DNA of 64,000 bases from Gardnerella leopoldii (GCF_003293675.1 NZ_CP029984.1:558043-622042), one strand, 5' to 3'; positions 27,950 to 38,656 are shown, counted from the stretch's first letter. Program-made: numbers and translations. The notes: a model not told the origin generated them from the sequence alone.

Positions 27950-29704
27950 CTACAAGGTTTTTATAATATCGAACCTTAACCAATTTAAAGGTTCTTCAAT
28001 CTTGTAATAAACATTGTCGCCGTCTGGAGCTGGCGCGAAAGGCACTGGCTTGTTCTTTTTTGTCGGCACAAACGGGCTAGTTGGATAATCGGGTCCAGTA
28101 ACTCCATCAGGAATAGCTACTTGTGTTTTATCGTACAGCTTTGGATCTCTTCGCATAATGAATGGTCGGCTAAAATCAGGCTTATTTTTCCCTTTGCCTT
28201 TAAAGTATCCGCTCTTTTCAAGTTCATCAAATTTTGTATTTACAGGAACAAGCACAAAGAAATCATGCATTTTGTAGGTTAATCCTGTATTAGCATCTTT
28301 GTTAGAACCTTTATACATTCCTTGATCATCAAATTTTTCAGGGCTGTTTTCTGCGTTTATATCTTTACCATGTTCACAAACTCTTACACCTGGTGATGGG
28401 GAAAATATATTGTTTCCGCAAGATGGCAAATCTAATCCTTTGTAGAATTCTACTGCGCCAGTATCGCCGGAAAGTAAATGACTTTTCATCATATCATTCA
28501 TAGGTAATTTTTTATCGTATAGAATAGATCCAGATATATCTTGCGAATAGTTATTCATGCTAAGATAATTTTCATCACTTATCATAATAGGCTTAGCTCC
28601 ATCATTCATGAGATCGCCAACGCGTGTCCCTAACACAACTGTAGATTCACCTTCAACAAACGATGGCATTTCATTGAAGTATAAGCATTCGCCGCCTTTA
28701 TTACACCAAACTCCTGCAATTGGAGAAAGGCCTTTTGTTACGCGGACATCAGCATTATTTATTCCGTCCAGATGCTCTTTTTTAGTTAGTACTTCTTTTG
28801 TTTCACTTGCATCAACACCGTAGTATAGAGTAACCTTTTTTACTTCTTTCAAATTTTCTTCACCCAATGCAGGGTAGGAGCCCACAATTTTATCAATATA
28901 ATTACGAGAAGAAAATCGTGGTTTTAATTCGTATTTCGTTATTCCAACTTTTTCCAGTATTTGTTTTGCGCTGTCTATATCTTTTCCTAGCAAGTCTGCA
29001 GGTACTACTTTTTTGTTGCATTTACTAGCAATAGCAATATGCATATTGTCACCTTCGTAAGCTGCATTAAAAGCTTCTCCGGGCATAGGATAAGTTGAAA
29101 TAATGGTTCCAGGCTTTACTGTTGCAGGAACTTTATGAACTTCTACTTTTAAGCCCATTGCTTTTACTTCGTCAGTAATTTCGTCTACAGTTTTCCCAAT
29201 AACGTTTTTTGGCATACCTGGACCAAGAGATTCCACAACTGTTATTTTTGTGGAATGATTAACCTTACTACCTGGTTTAATGCCTTTTAATGAAATAAAA
29301 GAACCTTTTTTGCGTTTATTAAGTTCCCTAACAATTTCTACTTTAAAACCTTTTGAGCGTAAATTCGTTGCAGCAGCTTGAGCATTTGTATCTTTAATCA
29401 CTGGCACTGTGACCATACCTGAATTTGGCTGTACTTGCGTTATGTAATAAATCGTTCCAGCGGTCGCAACTATAGCTAGAACTATTATTGCGCAAATAAT
29501 TGATATGAATGCGCCTTTTTTCTTATGATTTTTATTACCTTTATTAGGTTCTTTTTGCAACTCTTGTGCATGTGTTTGTTGCTCTACTTGATTTATTTCT
29601 TGTTCTTTAGTTTTATCTTCGTAATTTTCGTTAGGCGTACCGCATTGTTCGCAAAACTTTGCATCGTCTACCATGCTACTGCCGCAATGAGTGCAAAATG
29701 ACAT
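27950..29704 (-). CDS. Zinc-ribbon, membrane-anchored PASTA-repeat protein
   Basis: A likely membrane protein of unknown function, 584 aa. An N-terminal zinc ribbon has two Cys pairs (CTHC at 4-7, CEQC at 18-21). Then come a charged Gln/Glu/Lys linker, one membrane helix at about 67-91, and three PASTA-like repeats (about 95-165, 166-235, 236-305). A C-terminal region of about 275 residues matches nothing I know; it holds Cys residues (WCNKGGECLYF) that could form disulfides outside the cell. No kinase domain is present. Start ATG 29704 follows GAAAGGGA. PASTA repeats suggest binding of cell-wall material; that is inference. Confidence 0.8.
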   Translation of the reverse strand: MSFCTHCGSSMVDDAKFCEQCGTPNENYEDKTKEQEINQVEQQTHAQELQKEPNKGNKNHKKKGAFISIICAIIVLAIVATAGTIYYITQVQPNSGMVTVPVIKDTNAQAAATNLRSKGFKVEIVRELNKRKKGSFISLKGIKPGSKVNHSTKITVVESLGPGMPKNVIGKTVDEITDEVKAMGLKVEVHKVPATVKPGTIISTYPMPGEAFNAAYEGDNMHIAIASKCNKKVVPADLLGKDIDSAKQILEKVGITKYELKPRFSSRNYIDKIVGSYPALGEENLKEVKKVTLYYGVDASETKEVLTKKEHLDGINNADVRVTKGLSPIAGVWCNKGGECLYFNEMPSFVEGESTVVLGTRVGDLMNDGAKPIMISDENYLSMNNYSQDISGSILYDKKLPMNDMMKSHLLSGDTGAVEFYKGLDLPSCGNNIFSPSPGVRVCEHGKDINAENSPEKFDDQGMYKGSNKDANTGLTYKMHDFFVLVPVNTKFDELEKSGYFKGKGKNKPDFSRPFIMRRDPKLYDKTQVAIPDGVTGPDYPTSPFVPTKKNKPVPFAPAPDGDNVYYKIEEPLNWLRFDIIKTL

Positions 29705-29818
29705 ATTTTCCCTTTCTCTTTAAAAAATTTACCTAATTTTTAATAGCTTTAGTTTTATATTATCTATTTTCTTATTGGTGACTAATCACTAATAATTTTC
29801 TAAAAATTGTTCGTAATG

Positions 29819-32482
29819 CTATCCAATATGTGCAATTGGGGAAACAAGCTCAGTTCCAGAAGCATCCCTACGCATATCTGGTTTAGGTAGCTCAACATTG
29901 CTTCCGCCTTCTGTAACGGCTTGCAATGGATAGTATCCAACGTACGCGTGTATCAACGTATCTTGACCTTTAAGGAATCTTTGCGAGCGCACGCCACCAG
30001 TTGCGCGACCTTTTGTTGGGTACATGTCAAATGGAGTAATCTTTGCAGAACCGTTTTCGGTTCCAGGAAGAGCTTCACTGTCTCCAGCAACGGTGAACAC
30101 TACTGTTCCAGAAGCGGAGAATAAACCATTTTCGCCTTCTTCGTAATGCCACTCTATTGATTTTTCTGGCACTACTGCGAAGGTTGCAACTTTAGCGCCT
30201 TCTGCTAAACGAATACCTGCCATTCCGCCTGCTGTACGTCCTTGTGGCCTAACTTGTTTAGCGTCAAAAGTAAGTAATGAAGAATCACTACTAATGAACA
30301 CAAGTCTGTCGTTGTCTTCCGCTGGGGCTGCAGCAATAACGGTGTCGTCGTCTTTTAAGTCAATTATGCTCCATGAATCCATGGTAGTTGGAGCTTCAAA
30401 ATTCCATCTTTTAACTACACCGTTTCGTGTGCCGATTGCAAGTGGAGTAGCGTTTTGTGAGGCATCAAATGCTATTGCTGAAACTACGCGTTCTCCTCTT
30501 ACTGGATCCGTGCTTTGTGTGGAAGTTAGCAATTCTTGTGCTTTTACTCCGTGGCTGAGCAGCGCAGGTTTTCCTTCTTCATAGTTAAGTTGTGGCAAAT
30601 CTGCAACATGAGCTAGAACTAGTCGACCAGATGAAGTAACAAGAGCACAAGTTGAACGCGTTGTTGTTTCAAACATTGTTTTACAAGGAGTGTTAAATAC
30701 GTTGTTGTTGTGCGAATTCCAATGTTCTAACACTGCAATGCTTGTTCTGGCAATTAACCCTGAAGTACTTAATGCTACTGCACAAGGCTCGTCACTTAAT
30801 TGCATTGCAACAGAAGATGCGTCAGCTTCTCCAGTTTTACGAGCTGCATTAGCTGCTGCAGCCAAATCTGCTTGAGTTGAAGTAATTTTATTTGCTGATT
30901 GCACAGCTTTAATCGCAATATCCTCACTGTTTTTATTTATGCTGGAGGCTACTGGAGTAAAACTACCATCTTCATTTTCGTCAAGCAAAATTGTTCTGCG
31001 TGGAGTATCCCATTGTTTAACCGCAGAATCCATATCTGCTATTACGACGTTGTCGAGTTTCGCTTCAGAACTTAATATTTGATTTAGCTCTTCAATTTTC
31101 TTGAGCAAATCGTCGCGTTCAGCTTCGAGCTCTATTCGGCTCATTTTAGTAAGTCTGCGAAGACGTAAGTCAAGAATATACTGTGCTTGAATTTCATCAA
31201 GATCGAATACTTTAATTAACTTAGTTTTTGCACTATCTGCATCTTCAGATGAACGAATAACCTGAATTACTTCATCAATATCAAGAAGTGCAAGAAGCAA
31301 GCCATCAACCAAGTGTAAGCGTTCTTGAGCTTTTTTGCGCCTAAATTCGCTGCGTCTGCGTACTACTGTTCTGCGGTGAGAAATCCAAACGTCTAATAGC
31401 TCTCTCAAGCCCATTGTGTGAGGTCTGCCGTCAACAAGTGCAACATTGTTAATAGTAAAGCTCTCTTGCAAAGGAGTGTGCTTAAAAAGTTGAGCAAGCA
31501 CAGCGTTAGGATCAAAGCCTGTCTTAATCTCAATAACAATACGAGTTCCGTTATGTCGATCTGTTAAATCAATAGCACCTGAAATACCATCTAATTTTCT
31601 TGATTTAACTCCTTGAGAAATTCTTTCCAAAACGCGTTCTGGTCCAACCATAAACGGAAGTTCTGTAACAATAATAGCTTTTTTGCGAGCAGTAATATTT
31701 TCTATATGTGTTGTAGATCTTGTAGTGAATGCTCCGCGACCTGTTGCGTAAGCTTCGCGAATGCCACTTCGACCAATGATAATTCCTCCGCTAGGCCAGT
31801 CAGGTCCTGGAACTAGTTTCATAAGATCATCTAGGGTTGCGTCAGGATGTTTCATAACATATTTTGCTGCAGCAACTACTTCTCCTAGATTATGTGTTGC
31901 CATATTAGTTGCCATGCCTACAGCAATTCCAGAAGCGCCATTTACTAAAAGATTTGGAATAGCTGCAGGAAGCACAGTAGGTTCTTTTAGTTTATTGTCG
32001 TAATTTGGTACGAAATCAACTGTATCTTCGTTGATATCCGCGTTCATACCTAGTGATGCAGGAGCTAAACGCGCTTCTGTGTATCGAGAAGCTGCTGGAC
32101 CGTCGTCAAGAGAACCAAAATTACCGTGTCCGTCAACAAGTGGCAAGCGTAGGGAAAATGGTTGAGCTAAGCGAACCATTGCCTCATAGATTGCAGAATC
32201 ACCGTGAGGATGAAGTTTACCCATTACTTCACCAACAACGCGCGCTGATTTCATATAAGCATGATCAGGACTCAAATTCATATTGCCCATTTGATACACA
32301 ATGCGTCGCTGCACTGGTTTCATTCCGTCTCGTGCGTCCGGTAAAGCTCGAGCATAAATAACTGAATAAGCATATTCCAAGAAGGATTTGCTCATTTCTT
32401 CGTTCAATGGTGTTTCAACAATATGCTCTTTAACTTTTCTTGGGTCGAAAGCTTGCTGTGTTGAGTGATGGCGTGAGGGCAT
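29819..32482 (-). CDS. parC: DNA topoisomerase IV subunit A
   Basis: The DNA-cleaving half of topoisomerase IV. The active-site tyrosine lies in ASRYTEAR near residue 134. The quinolone-resistance region [15 protein letters not shown] keeps the Ser and Glu of susceptible enzymes. A C-terminal beta-pinwheel follows from about residue 540, with a box-like stretch [10 protein letters not shown]. The length of 887 aa is long for ParC and close to GyrA; assignment to ParC rests on pairing with parE. It is transcribed towards parE, with the MFS and PASTA genes between. ATG 32482 has AAGGAGT about 7 bp ahead. Confidence 0.9.
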   Translation of the reverse strand: MPSRHHSTQQAFDPRKVKEHIVETPLNEEMSKSFLEYAYSVIYARALPDARDGMKPVQRRIVYQMGNMNLSPDHAYMKSARVVGEVMGKLHPHGDSAIYEAMVRLAQPFSLRLPLVDGHGNFGSLDDGPAASRYTEARLAPASLGMNADINEDTVDFVPNYDNKLKEPTVLPAAIPNLLVNGASGIAVGMATNMATHNLGEVVAAAKYVMKHPDATLDDLMKLVPGPDWPSGGIIIGRSGIREAYATGRGAFTTRSTTHIENITARKKAIIVTELPFMVGPERVLERISQGVKSRKLDGISGAIDLTDRHNGTRIVIEIKTGFDPNAVLAQLFKHTPLQESFTINNVALVDGRPHTMGLRELLDVWISHRRTVVRRRSEFRRKKAQERLHLVDGLLLALLDIDEVIQVIRSSEDADSAKTKLIKVFDLDEIQAQYILDLRLRRLTKMSRIELEAERDDLLKKIEELNQILSSEAKLDNVVIADMDSAVKQWDTPRRTILLDENEDGSFTPVASSINKNSEDIAIKAVQSANKITSTQADLAAAANAARKTGEADASSVAMQLSDEPCAVALSTSGLIARTSIAVLEHWNSHNNNVFNTPCKTMFETTTRSTCALVTSSGRLVLAHVADLPQLNYEEGKPALLSHGVKAQELLTSTQSTDPVRGERVVSAIAFDASQNATPLAIGTRNGVVKRWNFEAPTTMDSWSIIDLKDDDTVIAAAPAEDNDRLVFISSDSSLLTFDAKQVRPQGRTAGGMAGIRLAEGAKVATFAVVPEKSIEWHYEEGENGLFSASGTVVFTVAGDSEALPGTENGSAKITPFDMYPTKGRATGGVRSQRFLKGQDTLIHAYVGYYPLQAVTEGGSNVELPKPDMRRDASGTELVSPIAHIG

Positions 32483-32643
32483 ATTTAGAACTCCTTGGAT
32501 GACATTACGGCTATCAATCTTACCAATTTATATGCACAAACAGCATGTTTTTGTTGAATTTTTCAGCAATTTGACTAGTTATTTATATAAATATTTGTTA
32601 TTCGCGTTTTGTTCAATGCAATATAAGTGGTTCAATAGTAAGT

Positions 32644-33903
32644 ATGAGTGCTGAAATACCGTCTGAAAATGATCTTTTACAATTCGTTGGTAATGTTAAG
32701 TACGGTGATTTTTCTAATTTCGTAGTTAATGAAGATTTTTCTTATGATTTTAATGAAAAAAATCTTGGTGGAGCGTTACATATATCTTCGGTTCTTCCAG
32801 CTTTAAGTGATGCAATAGATGCTCCTGTCAAAACAGCTATTCATAACGATCCACACGCTTTACGAGAAAGCCTTGGTTTCCCTAAATCTAATTCTGCAAT
32901 TGTAGTGCTAATAGATGGTTTAGGATACTGGAATATTCTTATGCGCAAAGGTCACGCTCCTTATTTACGATCCTTACTTAACGAATCAATAAATCAAAGA
33001 CCAATTAGCACGTGCGTCCCAAGCACAACTGTTGCTGCAATGGCTACTTTTGGAACAGGCACATGTCCGGGTCTTACTTGTATGACCGGTTACACGCAAA
33101 AGAATTCTCAAACTGGTAAACTTGCGCAGCTTATTCAATTTAATGATGCGCCTGATCCGCTAGTTTTGCAGCAAGAGCCAACTATATTTGAAAGTTTAGT
33201 TTCTAATGGAGTCCGTGCAGATAGCGTGGGATTACCAAAGTTTGAAAATACTCCTCTTACCAAAGCTGCTTTTCGTGGAGCAAATTATATTACTGCTGGA
33301 ACTCCTAGAGCTCGCATTCTTAAGGCTGCTAATAGCAGTAAAACTCCAGGTTTAACTTATATGTATTTACGTGACGCTGATAAAACCGGTCATAATTATG
33401 GTTGGGATTCTCAGCAGTGGGTTTCTGTTTTTGAGCAAATTGACGAGCAGTTGCGTCTTTTGCGAGCAAATTGTGCTCCTGGAACATTAATTGTTATTAC
33501 TGCAGATCATGGGATGATTAAATCTGATCCAAATAAGCGAGTTGATATTGCTAAGCATGATAAGCTGATAAAAGGCATATCGATGGTTGGTGGTGAACCT
33601 CGTTCTGTAATGTTGTATGCTAACAGTGACGCAAATCCTGAAGATATTATTTACCGTTGGCGTGAATATTTTGGAACTAATGCAATTGTACGCAGTAAAA
33701 AACAAGCCATTGACGATGGTCTTTTTGGTTTAGTAAACAACAGGGCAGAGGCTGTTATTGGCGATGTTATTGTGCAAGCTTGTGGAGCTTACACAATTGT
33801 TGATTCTCGCATTCAATCTGATAAAGCTATGAGTTTACCTAGCGTTCATGGATCAATGACTCACATGGAAATGGATATTCCGTGCCTCATAGATTTAGTG
33901 TAA
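32644..33903 (+). CDS. Alkaline-phosphatase superfamily phosphodiesterase/pyrophosphatase
   Basis: Type I phosphodiesterase/nucleotide pyrophosphatase family, 419 aa. The metal-binding and nucleophile region reads LIDGLGYWN (about 90-98) then CVPSTTVAAMATFGTG (about 121-136). Later ligands are in DADKTGHNYGWD and TADHGM, ending with HGSMTHMEMDIP. No signal peptide or membrane helix is visible, so it may act in the cytosol. The substrate is not known. The start at 32644 has a poor ribosome site, so the N-terminus is somewhat uncertain. It diverges from parC and converges on sepH. Confidence 0.85.
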   Translation: MSAEIPSENDLLQFVGNVKYGDFSNFVVNEDFSYDFNEKNLGGALHISSVLPALSDAIDAPVKTAIHNDPHALRESLGFPKSNSAIVVLIDGLGYWNILMRKGHAPYLRSLLNESINQRPISTCVPSTTVAAMATFGTGTCPGLTCMTGYTQKNSQTGKLAQLIQFNDAPDPLVLQQEPTIFESLVSNGVRADSVGLPKFENTPLTKAAFRGANYITAGTPRARILKAANSSKTPGLTYMYLRDADKTGHNYGWDSQQWVSVFEQIDEQLRLLRANCAPGTLIVITADHGMIKSDPNKRVDIAKHDKLIKGISMVGGEPRSVMLYANSDANPEDIIYRWREYFGTNAIVRSKKQAIDDGLFGLVNNRAEAVIGDVIVQACGAYTIVDSRIQSDKAMSLPSVHGSMTHMEMDIPCLIDLV

Positions 33904-33964
33904 TTAGTGAGTTTTTGCTTCTAGTATTGAAAATGTTTTTATAAATCACAACTTAGCAAATAAA

Positions 33965-34002
33965 ATGTGTGACACTCAAATTTTACTAAGAGTGTCACAC
34001 AT
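33965..34002 (-). terminator. Terminator of sepH, strong inverted repeat
   Basis: ATGTGTGACACTC pairs perfectly with GAGTGTCACACAT (13 bp, 12-nt loop). On the minus strand TTTTATTT follows, which fits termination of sepH. On the plus strand the T-run is poor, but the stem may still help end the 32644 gene. Confidence 0.8.
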
Positions 34003-34041
34003 ATTGTCAATAAGCGAAAAATTTATTTTTAAACTTCTTAT

Positions 34042-35250
34042 TTAGCTTTCACCAAATAATATTTCATCCCAGCTTGGTACTGCTGCTCTTCCAGCTTTAC
34101 GTTTATTGTGCTCAGAAGATGATTTTTCTTGACCATTAGCATTAATTTCTTGATTATTTTTAGCAGAATTTTGATTACTTTCAGCAGCATTTTTTTGCAA
34201 ATTCGTACTAACAATATCTGCTTTTTCAGCATTTTGAACTTTTGCAGCCAATGATTTTTGCGCTTCATTAGACTCATTGACGATTTTGCTATTCGTTTCG
34301 TTTCTATTAATAAATTCAGTATCCGGTTGTATTAGCGAAGGCTGCTGAGAATTATCTTCTTTAATAAATTGCGTATTTGTTTTAGTAGAACGCTTAGAAT
34401 AGCCTTTTTCTAATACTTGCTGTATGTCAGAATCATTGTCCTGATTTTCGAAGGAAGATTGGGCTTGTGCATCTGCAAGTTTGTCACTGTTTCTAAGTTC
34501 CCATTGAGAAACAGCTCGTTCGATTCTGGCAGAACGAATAGAATTTCCTGGAAGCTCTTCAGTGTTGAATGGGAAATTAATGCTTACAGTGTCTCTATAA
34601 GCTCCACCATATGGAGACTGTTTAGAAGTATCCGCTGCATTAACATCTTCACCAAGCAATAATCTAGACGAAGGGTTCGCGCATGTAACAGAGTTGTCAT
34701 GCATGTTCCATGTCCACTCAGCTTTAATAGTGCGACTAGCAGTTTTGAAAGTAGCAGTAATTCGCCATGGCTCTAATCCTCTGCGCGTTGCTTTCCATTG
34801 CACTGTTTCCATGCCAATATGTGCTTTAGCTAACGTTCTTTCAATTAAATCTGCAATAGTGCGCATATTGCTTTGTTTAGGAGCAGGTACTAGAAGGAAC
34901 TGCTCAATTGCATACTGCTTTTCGGTTTCAACGCCTGCAGAAAAACGCCTAACTTGTGCTTCACTAACGTTGTATCTTTGTGCTACATGTGAAGGTGCAA
35001 CTCCTGCGCGAATCAATGCCTGAATTTGCGAAATAGGCAATGTTGCATTAGATTGCATAGAATTTGCGCCAGCGTTTGCTGAGTTCTGTTCATCGCTGTT
35101 TTTACTCGTAATTTTATGTGAACCAGCGATGGCGCGTTCCAGCGTGTCGTCCACTTGAATACGTAACGGCGTGTTTTCACAAATGAAAATCAAATTACCG
35201 TCTGCGTCAATATGGTCGAAACTCGCCTCTTTTGGCGGATTTTCAAGCAT
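34042..35250 (-). CDS. sepH: Cell division protein SepH (DUF3071)
   Basis: SepH is an actinobacterial protein that stimulates FtsZ assembly at division sites. The N-terminal DUF3071 part spans about residues 1-230, with a helix-turn-helix-like segment (IRAGVAPSHVAQRYNVSEAQ) near 85-105. A long disordered Ser/Asn/Glu-rich linker follows, and the short conserved C-terminal motif PSWDEILFGES ends the protein, the hallmark of the family. The length is 402 aa. It diverges from the DUF4193 gene, 158 bp away, with dut and rel beyond, an order usual in this group. Confidence 0.93.
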   Translation of the reverse strand: MLENPPKEASFDHIDADGNLIFICENTPLRIQVDDTLERAIAGSHKITSKNSDEQNSANAGANSMQSNATLPISQIQALIRAGVAPSHVAQRYNVSEAQVRRFSAGVETEKQYAIEQFLLVPAPKQSNMRTIADLIERTLAKAHIGMETVQWKATRRGLEPWRITATFKTASRTIKAEWTWNMHDNSVTCANPSSRLLLGEDVNAADTSKQSPYGGAYRDTVSINFPFNTEELPGNSIRSARIERAVSQWELRNSDKLADAQAQSSFENQDNDSDIQQVLEKGYSKRSTKTNTQFIKEDNSQQPSLIQPDTEFINRNETNSKIVNESNEAQKSLAAKVQNAEKADIVSTNLQKNAAESNQNSAKNNQEINANGQEKSSSEHNKRKAGRAAVPSWDEILFGES

Positions 35251-35408
35251 TATGCACCACTTTCTTCGCTTTTAACAATACTATTTATACACTTTAGTCC
35301 ATACACTGCATTCTTTACCATTTTATTTAAAATAAAAAATGTGTAATATACGGGGTAGCATTCGTGTATGCTATGCGCGTAAGTAGCTTTAAAAACGAAA
35401 GGACCATA

Positions 35409-35702
35409 ATGGCACAGGATTATGATTCTCCTCGTAGCAAAGATGAGGACGAAGAGTCGTTGGAAGCTTTGAGTAAAGGTTCTCAAAATTCAAGCAGCGA
35501 TATTGACGATGATGAAAATGCTATTGCTGAAGACTACGAGTTGCCAGGTGCTGATTTAAGTAACGAAGATGCATCCGTAACTGTTATCCCTATGCAAGGC
35601 GATGAATTTATTTGTTCTGAATGCTTCTTAGTTAAGCATCGCAGCCAGTTAGCTGAAACTAATGCTGATGGTCAGCCTATTTGCAAGGAGTGCGCAGCTT
35701 AA
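35409..35702 (+). CDS. DUF4193 family small zinc-binding protein
   Basis: A 97-aa actinobacterial protein of unknown role. The N-terminal two thirds are acidic and Ser-rich. The C-terminal third has two Cys pairs, FICSECFLVKHRSQL and PICKECAA, likely holding one zinc. ATG 35409 follows AAAGGA by 6 bp; a further upstream in-frame start at 35364 has no ribosome site. The stop TAA is directly followed by the dut ATG, so they are co-transcribed and coupled. Homologues next to sepH and dut are widespread in actinobacteria. Confidence 0.88.
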   Translation: MAQDYDSPRSKDEDEESLEALSKGSQNSSSDIDDDENAIAEDYELPGADLSNEDASVTVIPMQGDEFICSECFLVKHRSQLAETNADGQPICKECAA

Positions 35703-36182
35703 ATGGCATATGACGAGACCTATACTGGCCCCGAACAGGTTGAGGTATTAATTAAGTATCTCGATGATGAAACATCTACATTACAGCCGCTTTGCTACGC
35801 GCATGCAGGTGATGCAGGTGCCGATTTAAGAACTACCCAAGATTTTACCTTGCGTCCTTTCCAGAGAGCGCTTGTTCCTACTGGAGTTGCTATAGCTTTA
35901 CCTGCAGGTTATGTTGCTTTAGTGCATCCTCGTTCTGGTTTAGCAGCAAAACAGGGTGTGACTGTGCTAAATGCACCTGGAACAGTTGATGCCGGGTATC
36001 GTGGTGAAATTAAGGTTCCTCTTATTAATTTAGATCCTGAGAACACAGTGCAATTCCATAAAGGTGATCGTATCGCTCAAATGGTTATACAACGTTATGT
36101 AGAAGCACAATTTATTCCCGCATCTAAATTACCTGAATCTGATCGCTCTGATAAAGGTTTTGGCTCCACTGGCGTACAATAA
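35703..36182 (+). CDS. dut: dUTP diphosphatase
   Basis: It hydrolyses dUTP to dUMP, keeping uracil out of DNA and feeding thymidylate synthesis. All five trimeric dUTPase motifs are visible: AGDAGADL, HPRSGLAAKQGV, NAPGTVDAGYRGEIKV, GDRIAQMVIQ and the C-terminal RSDKGFGSTG. It is 159 aa. The start abuts the DUF4193 stop. Together with ung at 50612 it forms the cell's uracil-exclusion system, though the genes are not linked in one operon. Confidence 0.95.
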   Translation: MAYDETYTGPEQVEVLIKYLDDETSTLQPLCYAHAGDAGADLRTTQDFTLRPFQRALVPTGVAIALPAGYVALVHPRSGLAAKQGVTVLNAPGTVDAGYRGEIKVPLINLDPENTVQFHKGDRIAQMVIQRYVEAQFIPASKLPESDRSDKGFGSTGVQ

Positions 36183-36194
36183 TCTTTTTATAAA

Positions 36195-36230
36195 TATCCG
36201 ACCGGTTTTTAAAACTGAGTCGGATTTATT
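36195..36230 (+). terminator. Terminator of DUF4193-dut
   Basis: ATCCGAC pairs with GTCGGAT around a 16-nt loop that contains a T-run of its own; TTATT follows. It sits 13 bp after the dut stop. Confidence 0.65.
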
Positions 36231-36303
36231 GTATGTATTTTTTGTTTTTGTAGTGTATTGAGCGAATTGCAGGTAGGATAGTAAAAGTACCAGGAGGTGC
36301 CAA

Positions 36304-38655
36304 ATGGGTGAACTTCAAGAGGATGTAAAAGGATCCAATAGGCTCGGATGTGAAATCAGCGAAGATTCTCGAAATCCATTATTGCCAATATTGAGCATGT
36401 GCCAATGGCATCATCCTAATGAGGATATGAGCATTCTTCATAGAGCTTATGATCGTGCTGTAAAGCAGCATACAGGTCAAAGACGCAAATCTGGTGAGCC
36501 ATACATTATTCATCCTCTTGCTGTAGCTCAAATTCTTGCAGATCTTGGAATGGGACCAATTGTTGTTGCTTCAGGATTATTACACGACACTGTAGAAGAT
36601 ACAGATTACACGCTAGAAGAATGTCGAGCTGAATTTGGCGATACTGTAGCAGGTCTTGTAGATGGTGTTACAAAAATATCCAACATGGAATATGGCGAAA
36701 GTGCTCAAGCAGAAACTATTCGTAAGATGGTTGTTGCAATGAGCCGCGATGTGCGAGTGCTTGTAGTAAAGCTTGCGGATCGTTTGCACAATGCTCGCAC
36801 TTGGAGGTATGTTAAGCCATCAAGTTCACATAAAAAAGCAAGAGAAACTCTTGACGTATATGCGCCTCTTGCTAACCGTTTAGGTATGAATGCAATTAAA
36901 ACTGAACTTGAAGAGCTGAGTTTTAAAGTACTGTATCCAAAAATTTATAATGAAATTGTTGTTTTAGTTGCTCGTAGAGCAGGTCAGCGCGAAGTTTATT
37001 TACGACAAATTCTTGAAGAAATTAATGCAGATCTTGCAGAACAACACGTTAAAGCATCAGTAAAAGGTCGACCAAAAGATTATTTCTCTATTTACCAAAA
37101 GATGATCGTTCGAGGTCATGATTTTGCTAATATTTACGATTTAGTTGGCGTGAGAATAATAGTCGATTCTATTCGTGACTGTTATGCAGCATTAGGTGCA
37201 GTGCATGCTCGATGGAGCCCTGTTCCAGGACGTTTTAAGGATTACATTGCAACTCCAAAGTTGAATATGTATCAAAGCTTGCATACTACAGTTGTAGGCC
37301 CTGGTGGAAAGCCAGTAGAGATTCAAATACGCACATGGGATATGCATAGGCGTGCTGAATTTGGTATCGCAGCGCATTGGAAGTACAAAGCTAATGGTCA
37401 GGCTGGTCGCGCTTTAAGTAAGCCTGATAATGATGATTTAAAACGCGAAAATAATATTGATGACAAAAAAGAGCTTAGCGAAGCAGATAATCTTAAGTGG
37501 ATTCAACAGCTTGCTGATTGGACTAGTGAGACTCCAGATTCAGATGAATTCTTAGGTTCATTAAAGCAAGATCTTGGTGCTTCTGAAGTTTATGTTTTTA
37601 CTCCAAAGGGGAGTATTGTTGCGCTTCCGCAGGATGCAACTCCTGTTGATTTTGCATATTCTGTGCATACTGAAGTTGGTCATCGCATGATGGGTGCTCG
37701 TGTAAATGGACGTTTAGTTCCTCTTGATACGAAGCTTTCAAACGGTGACACTGTAGAGGTACTTACTTCAAAGTCGGATACAGCTGGACCATCACGCGAT
37801 TGGCTGAGTTTTGTAAAATCTCCTCGTGCTCGAAATAAAATACGTCAATGGTTTAGCAAGGAACGCCGCTCTGAGGCGATTGAAGAGGGCAAGGATGAGC
37901 TAACTCGCGCTATGCGTAAACGTAACTTGCCTTTAACTACTTTGATGACGCAGCAGGCATTAATTGGCGTTGCTGATGAATTGAATTTGCCTACTAATGT
38001 TGAGTCTTTATATGCGGCTATTGGCGAAGGCCAAGTTTCTACACAGAATGTTATTTCGCGTTTAGTAAAAGATGCGGGCGCTGATGAAGTTGCAGAAGAA
38101 GTAGAACAAGAAGCATTGCCTTTACGTCATGTTGAGCGCAGCCATAAGTCTAACGGCGCTTTGGGAGTATCAGTTAAGGGTGTTGGAGACGTTTGGGTAA
38201 AGCTTGCAAAATGTTGCATGCCAGTTCCAGGAGATATGATTATTGGTTTTATAACACGAAACCAAGGTGTGTCTGTGCATAGGACTGACTGCCAGAACAT
38301 GCTCGATTTGCAAAAAACTCAATCAGAGCGCGTTATTCCTGTTCAATGGACTAGCGATAAAGGCTTGTTCTTGGTTAAGGTCCAAGTTGAAGCATTGGAT
38401 CGACAACATCTTCTTTCGGATGTTACTCGCGTTCTTTCAGATCATGGAGTAAATATTCTTTCCGGAACTATTGCTACAGGCGATGACCGTGTTGCAACAA
38501 GTCAATTTACCTTTGAAATGGCAGATCCTCAGCACTTAGCAACTCTACTTGCTGCTATCCGTAAAATTGAAGGCGTTTTTGACGTTTACCGCATTACGGG
38601 AGCAAAAGATAGCGCAGAGCCGCGTTTGCGAAAAATGGAACGAGGAGATTTATAA
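36304..38655 (+). CDS. rel: Bifunctional (p)ppGpp synthetase/hydrolase Rel
   Basis: It makes and degrades the stringent-response alarmone. The HD hydrolase domain has HPLAVAQILADLG and GLLHDTVEDTDY (about 63-105). The synthetase domain has RPKDYFSIYQKM and FKDYIATPKLNMYQSLH (about 257-330). The TGS domain starts near VYVFTPKGSIVALP (about 428), and a C-terminal ACT domain ends the protein. It is 783 aa. ATG 36304 follows AGGAGG by 6 bp. The HD and synthetase key residues appear intact, so both activities are expected. It is monocistronic between two terminators. Confidence 0.96.
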   Translation: MGELQEDVKGSNRLGCEISEDSRNPLLPILSMCQWHHPNEDMSILHRAYDRAVKQHTGQRRKSGEPYIIHPLAVAQILADLGMGPIVVASGLLHDTVEDTDYTLEECRAEFGDTVAGLVDGVTKISNMEYGESAQAETIRKMVVAMSRDVRVLVVKLADRLHNARTWRYVKPSSSHKKARETLDVYAPLANRLGMNAIKTELEELSFKVLYPKIYNEIVVLVARRAGQREVYLRQILEEINADLAEQHVKASVKGRPKDYFSIYQKMIVRGHDFANIYDLVGVRIIVDSIRDCYAALGAVHARWSPVPGRFKDYIATPKLNMYQSLHTTVVGPGGKPVEIQIRTWDMHRRAEFGIAAHWKYKANGQAGRALSKPDNDDLKRENNIDDKKELSEADNLKWIQQLADWTSETPDSDEFLGSLKQDLGASEVYVFTPKGSIVALPQDATPVDFAYSVHTEVGHRMMGARVNGRLVPLDTKLSNGDTVEVLTSKSDTAGPSRDWLSFVKSPRARNKIRQWFSKERRSEAIEEGKDELTRAMRKRNLPLTTLMTQQALIGVADELNLPTNVESLYAAIGEGQVSTQNVISRLVKDAGADEVAEEVEQEALPLRHVERSHKSNGALGVSVKGVGDVWVKLAKCCMPVPGDMIIGFITRNQGVSVHRTDCQNMLDLQKTQSERVIPVQWTSDKGLFLVKVQVEALDRQHLLSDVTRVLSDHGVNILSGTIATGDDRVATSQFTFEMADPQHLATLLAAIRKIEGVFDVYRITGAKDSAEPRLRKMERGDL

Positions 38656-38656
38656 A

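Noticed and set aside
32150..32240. Quinolone-resistance change in ParC
   Set aside because: The motif GDSAIYEA keeps the Ser and Glu of susceptible enzymes.
33965..34002. Insertion-sequence end or repeat element
   Set aside because: It is a single perfect hairpin with a minus-strand T-run, placed right after sepH, which fits a terminator; no second copy was seen.
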